DNA of 7,929 nt, taken from NCBI GenBank assembly GCA_003560935.1, contig PWJF01000402.1:1-7929 (forward strand). Reading direction: 5' to 3'. The position numbers and the translations under genes are program-made. Under the pieces are notes generated by a model that ran no database searches, had not been told where the DNA came from, and saw only the letters and a list, made by a program, of their open reading frames with translations. This DNA comes from Ignavibacteriales bacterium (GTDB lineage: Bacteria > Bacteroidota > Ignavibacteria > T3Sed10-11). Within the stretch, counting starts at the first letter, position 1. Every line of letters begins with the position of its first letter. Shown here piece by piece: positions 5,514-7,929 of the stretch.

Positions 5514-6836
5514 ATGTCTACATATAAAACACACGCGGAATATAATTTCGCGATTGAATCACTGCAGGGGAAGCTGGACCAGATGAGGGCGCAGGATCTT
5601 GGCGACACTGGCCTGGCCAAAGAATTTGAAACAACCATTGCCAACTTCGAGCGCGAACGGGACGAGTTGCCCGGTCCACGCCTCACGGCTGAAAAAAATA
5701 AAGTGCTGGGCCAGGATGGGCCGGTTATTAGTACGAACCAGCGCAGGCCCAGCTTGAAAGCGCCGAATGCCGCCAAAGACTACAAGGCTTTGTTCGGTTC
5801 TGGTGGTGGCTATAACTGGCAGGGAAAAGATGCTTCGGACAACTTCTTCCAGGCTGTTTTTAGTGGCAGGCATGACCCGCGTTTAATCAGGTCCGGGCTG
5901 AATGAGACCACGCCGTCAGACGGCGGTTTCTGGGTGCCTACTGAGACGGTTCAGAAGATCCATAATATCAGCCTGGAAAATGAATTGATCATGCCACGGG
6001 CTTTTGTTCAGCCCATGATAAGCAACGAGATTAAGATCCCAGGCGTTGAGATTGGGGATCATGGCACCAGCCTTTACGGGGGCTTTAAAGCCGCTTACGT
6101 CGGGGAAGGTGAAGAGATCCCGGAAGAGAACCCGAAAGCCAGGGACATGACCCTGATGGCCAAAAAGCTGACCGGACGCTTGAAGCTGACCAATGAGTTG
6201 GTGCAAGACATGGTTGGCGGGCCTGAGCAGATTATTAATATCTGCGGTCAGGGCCTGGCATGGTATCGTGACAGGGCTTTCCTGAAAGGATCAGGCGCGG
6301 GCCAGCCGCTTGGCATACTGAATGCCGGATGCACCATTGAGATTGCAAAGCTGTCTGGCCAGGCAAATGACACCATCCATTATGAGAATCTGACAATGAT
6401 GCTGGCCAGGCTTCACGCCGCCAGTTTCAACAGGTCAGTCTGGATATGCCACCAGTCCACCATACCACAGCTTATGCAGTTGTTTGTTGTCCACGAAGAA
6501 GGCGACGACACGCTTGGCAGTCACTATCCGGTTTTACGTGAGGATGGCTCAGGGTTCAAGATGTTGACCAGGCCGGTATTGTTCACTGAAAAATCCATGC
6601 CTCTAGGCTCACGCGGTGATGTGATCCTGGCCGATTTATCGCAATATATTATAGGATTGCGCCAGGGCATGCGCTTTGACCTGAGTCCGCACGTTTATTT
6701 TACAAGTGACCAGCTAGCCGCCAGGCTGATAGAGAGGCACGACGGGCAACCTCTGTGGGACGGGCCTCTGACCCTTGAGGATGGAAGCACGACGGTTTCG
6801 CCTTTTGTGGTCCTGGGCGAACGCAAGAACGGATAA
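5514..6836 (+). CDS. HK97-family phage major capsid protein
   Basis: A 440-aa protein that should build the icosahedral shell. ATG 5514 follows GAGGA (5502-5506) with a 7-base gap. Residues 1 to about 100 are a charged, helical delta-like domain (scaffold region). Residues 131-144 (ETTPSDGGFWVPTE) match the usual start of the mature HK97 fold. Other family marks are the E-loop region (about 175-205), FLKGSGAGQPLGIL (257-270), the A-domain part VWICHQSTIPQL (309-320) and GDVILADLSQYIIGLRQGM (368-386), followed by HVYFTSDQLAARLIERHDG. Full length for the family, and the frame is intact. Oddly, the genes usually just upstream (terminase, portal, protease) are absent. The next gene starts 10 bases after its stop. 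Confidence 0.92.
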   Translation: MSTYKTHAEYNFAIESLQGKLDQMRAQDLGDTGLAKEFETTIANFERERDELPGPRLTAEKNKVLGQDGPVISTNQRRPSLKAPNAAKDYKALFGSGGGYNWQGKDASDNFFQAVFSGRHDPRLIRSGLNETTPSDGGFWVPTETVQKIHNISLENELIMPRAFVQPMISNEIKIPGVEIGDHGTSLYGGFKAAYVGEGEEIPEENPKARDMTLMAKKLTGRLKLTNELVQDMVGGPEQIINICGQGLAWYRDRAFLKGSGAGQPLGILNAGCTIEIAKLSGQANDTIHYENLTMMLARLHAASFNRSVWICHQSTIPQLMQLFVVHEEGDDTLGSHYPVLREDGSGFKMLTRPVLFTEKSMPLGSRGDVILADLSQYIIGLRQGMRFDLSPHVYFTSDQLAARLIERHDGQPLWDGPLTLEDGSTTVSPFVVLGERKNG

Positions 6837-6846
6837 GGGGGAAGCC

Positions 6847-7323
6847 ATGCACAACGAAATGAATAAAATAGTGCCACTGGTTCTTTCGGTGGACTATGAT
6901 ATTGGCTTTACGTCCGCAGCCGTGAACATGGCCGGGGTTCATCATGCAACTATTGCCATCCTGTTCGGCACCGTTGCCGATGGTGGACTGCTGCATATTG
7001 AATCTGCTGACCAGGCTGAAGCCGGGGGCAATGCCACAAGCCTTGTCTTGACCGGCAAGCGGTCTAATGAGGACATAGGGGATGCAGGATCGGACAGGCT
7101 GACCCATGACGTCGAGGTCACGCCGGACAATGATTATTACACAATCAACGATGATCCGTTTAGTGATAAACTAGTTGTCTTTGAGGTTCCCGTGACAAAG
7201 ATGGTCGAGGGCAGGCCCTGGCTTCGGCTGCGAATGACGAATAATGCCGCCAATGGGGTAATCACTGCTTTGGCCATCTGCAAAACAAGATACGGTCCAG
7301 AGGATACACTTCTGGATTCATAA
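6847..7323 (+). CDS. Putative capsid-associated (decoration-like) protein (158 aa)
   Basis: ATG 6847 lies 10 bases after the capsid stop, with AGGGGGA at 6836-6842 overlapping that stop codon; the longer frame from 6775 overlaps the capsid gene and is not needed. The protein is mostly short hydrophobic strands and turns, with few helices. The patterns VHHATIAILFGTVADGGLLHIESAD and then VTKMVEGRPWLRLRMTNNAANGVITALAICKTRYG resemble beta-sandwich proteins that follow capsid genes in many tailed phages. It has no signal peptide or membrane segment. Coupling to the capsid gene suggests a shell-binding or stabilising role; that assignment comes from context and pattern, not a firm family match. Confidence 0.6.
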   Translation: MHNEMNKIVPLVLSVDYDIGFTSAAVNMAGVHHATIAILFGTVADGGLLHIESADQAEAGGNATSLVLTGKRSNEDIGDAGSDRLTHDVEVTPDNDYYTINDDPFSDKLVVFEVPVTKMVEGRPWLRLRMTNNAANGVITALAICKTRYGPEDTLLDS

Positions 7324-7486
7324 TAATGGGCCTTGGCTCCATTTTGGGCCAGGGACACCGGCGGGGCTGGCCAGTGGTTAGTTTCACGTTTTCATGACCG
7401 CAAACAGCCTGCTGTAAGTCGTGAGTGAGCCATAACCGCGACAGCCGACGGTCTGACATCTCCGGGCGCGGTCGGTACTCCCAGCT
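7324..7486 (+). other. Structured non-coding stretch after the capsid pair
   Basis: No gene is seen. The stretch is GC-rich and full of complementary pieces: CTTGGC/GCCAGG near 7329-7350, the 8-bp palindrome CTGGCCAG near 7367-7374, and ACCGCG (7435-7440) with CGCGGT (7467-7472), which competes with CCGAC/GTCGG. It lies between the last stop and the terminator, so it is probably the transcribed 3' end of the capsid message. Confidence 0.4.
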
Positions 7487-7524
7487 TGGCCAGGTGATCA
7501 GATGGTTGCCTGGCCATTTTTTTT
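7487..7524 (+). terminator. Rho-independent terminator of the capsid operon
   Basis: TGGCCAGG (7487-7494) pairs perfectly with CCTGGCCA (7509-7516). Further A-U and G-U pairs can extend the stem inward, and eight Ts follow (7517-7524). It ends the rightward transcript of the element. Confidence 0.88.
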
Positions 7525-7563
7525 GTGAATACTGAAGCCATGAGAGGCCGTGTGAGGCCTTTC

Positions 7564-7590
7564 AAAATAAAAATCCATACCTGAGTATGG
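7564..7590 (-). terminator. Leftward terminator candidate
   Basis: On the minus strand, CCATAC-TCAG-GTATGG (7590-7575) is a perfect 6-bp stem with a 4-base loop, followed by ATTTTTATTTT. It would stop transcripts coming from tRNA-Ser before they enter the element. Confidence 0.6.
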
Positions 7591-7629
7591 ACCGGATTGG
7601 CTCAGGGCCGTATATGGCTTTATATAATT

Positions 7630-7654
7630 GCCTGAAATTATTTTAAAATCAGGC
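7630..7654. repeat. AT-loop inverted repeat in the right spacer
   Basis: GCCTGA (7630-7635) and TCAGGC (7649-7654) form a perfect 6-bp repeat around a 13-base A/T loop. The spacer 7525-7808 otherwise holds terminators and no gene. Confidence 0.35.
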
Positions 7655-7692
7655 TGAAATGTCTGCTTTCTTCTGGAAGGCAAAATTACCGG

Positions 7693-7743
7693 AAAAAAAA
7701 TGCTTCCAGGTTAAAAAAAATTTAGCCTGAGAAGCATTTTTTT
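7693..7743. terminator. Bidirectional terminator near tRNA-Ser
   Basis: A run of eight As (7693-7700), TGCTTC (7701-7706) and CAGG (7707-7710) pair with CCTG (7726-7729), GAAGCA (7731-7736) and seven Ts (7737-7743), with one bulged A. The A-run and T-run give a U-tract in both directions, so it can end both the element's rightward transcripts and the leftward tRNA-Ser transcript. Confidence 0.82.
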
Positions 7744-7808
7744 GTTAGTACAACGGATGGCTGGTTGAAAGATTTTTTATATGTAACTATTTGAAATTAT
7801 TAATGTTA

Positions 7809-7896
7809 TGGCGGAGGGAGAGAGATTCGAACTCCCGGACCCGTCAGGGTCTGCGGTTTTCAAGACCGCCGCCTTCAGCCACTCGGCCATCCCTCC
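7809..7896 (-). tRNA. tRNA-Ser, anticodon UGA
   Basis: Read on the minus strand, this is a complete class II tRNA with CCA encoded (7811-7809). The acceptor GGAGGGA pairs with TCCCTCC and the discriminator is G. The stem GCGGT/ACCGC holds the loop CTTGAAA, giving anticodon TGA (UGA in RNA) for UCA and related serine codons. A long variable arm (CAGACCCTGACGGGTC region) and a T arm around GTTCGAAT are present. Its 3' end faces the element, the arrangement expected of an integration target, yet no second copy of its 3' end is visible at the left side of the element. Confidence 0.97.
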
Positions 7897-7929
7897 GCAA
7901 AAAAACCGGTGAGCATCCACGTAATGCAG

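Noticed and set aside
6700..7107. Minus-strand open frame of 135 codons across the capsid/partner junction
   Set aside because: It lies opposite two well-supported coupled genes, has no ribosome site or recognisable protein, and is explained as a shadow of the plus-strand codons.
7498..7683. Minus-strand open frame of 61 codons in the right spacer
   Set aside because: It would need a TTG start with no ribosome site, and it runs through two hairpins that act as terminators.

Overview
The window looks like a compact integrated mobile element of about 7 kb, most like a phage-satellite or capsid-bearing integrative element. It sits in a bacterial chromosome between two tRNA genes. The left flank holds the first 40 codons of argininosuccinate synthase (argG, minus strand) and tRNA-Leu(UAG). 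The right flank holds tRNA-Ser(UGA). The host is Gram-negative in style: clear Shine-Dalgarno sites, a P4-type integrase and AlpA. A sulfate-reducing deltaproteobacterium of the Desulfovibrio kind would fit, but that is a guess from general gene style, not something the sequence proves.

Layout, left to right: argG 5' end (1-120, minus); tRNA-Leu (166-252, minus); a P4-family tyrosine integrase that has lost its N-terminal half but keeps its whole catalytic domain (304-999); an unrecognised 245-aa protein (1001-1738); a regulatory gap with a hairpin over a ribosome binding site; then a tightly overlapping set of four genes. These are alpA (1820-2002), a small membrane protein (2002-2238), a 599-aa primase-helicase with a C-terminal helix-turn-helix (2235-4034), and a 141-aa protein whose gene carries 13 copies of GGGACA/TGTCCC (4031-4456). 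Next come a 50-aa membrane peptide, an 82-aa zinc-ribbon protein and a 78-aa helical protein, separated by hairpin-rich gaps. Then follow a 200-base structured leader, an HK97-type major capsid protein (5514-6836), a 158-aa likely capsid-associated protein (6847-7323), a 160-base structured non-coding stretch, a strong terminator (7487-7524), and an AT-rich terminator-bearing spacer up to tRNA-Ser.

How it may work: AlpA would control the integration and replication module. The primase-helicase would start replication at the GGGACA array, which has the layout of an iteron origin (two direct-repeat blocks with a 12-bp period around an AT-rich patch and a 14-bp inverted repeat). The capsid pair would form a shell for the element. 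The striking point is what is absent: no terminase, portal, prohead protease or tail gene is visible. Either a helper phage supplies them, or the shell does something other than normal DNA packaging. The truncated integrase and the lack of a visible tRNA duplication suggest that this copy is no longer mobile by its own integrase. No search was run; family names rest on motifs read by eye.
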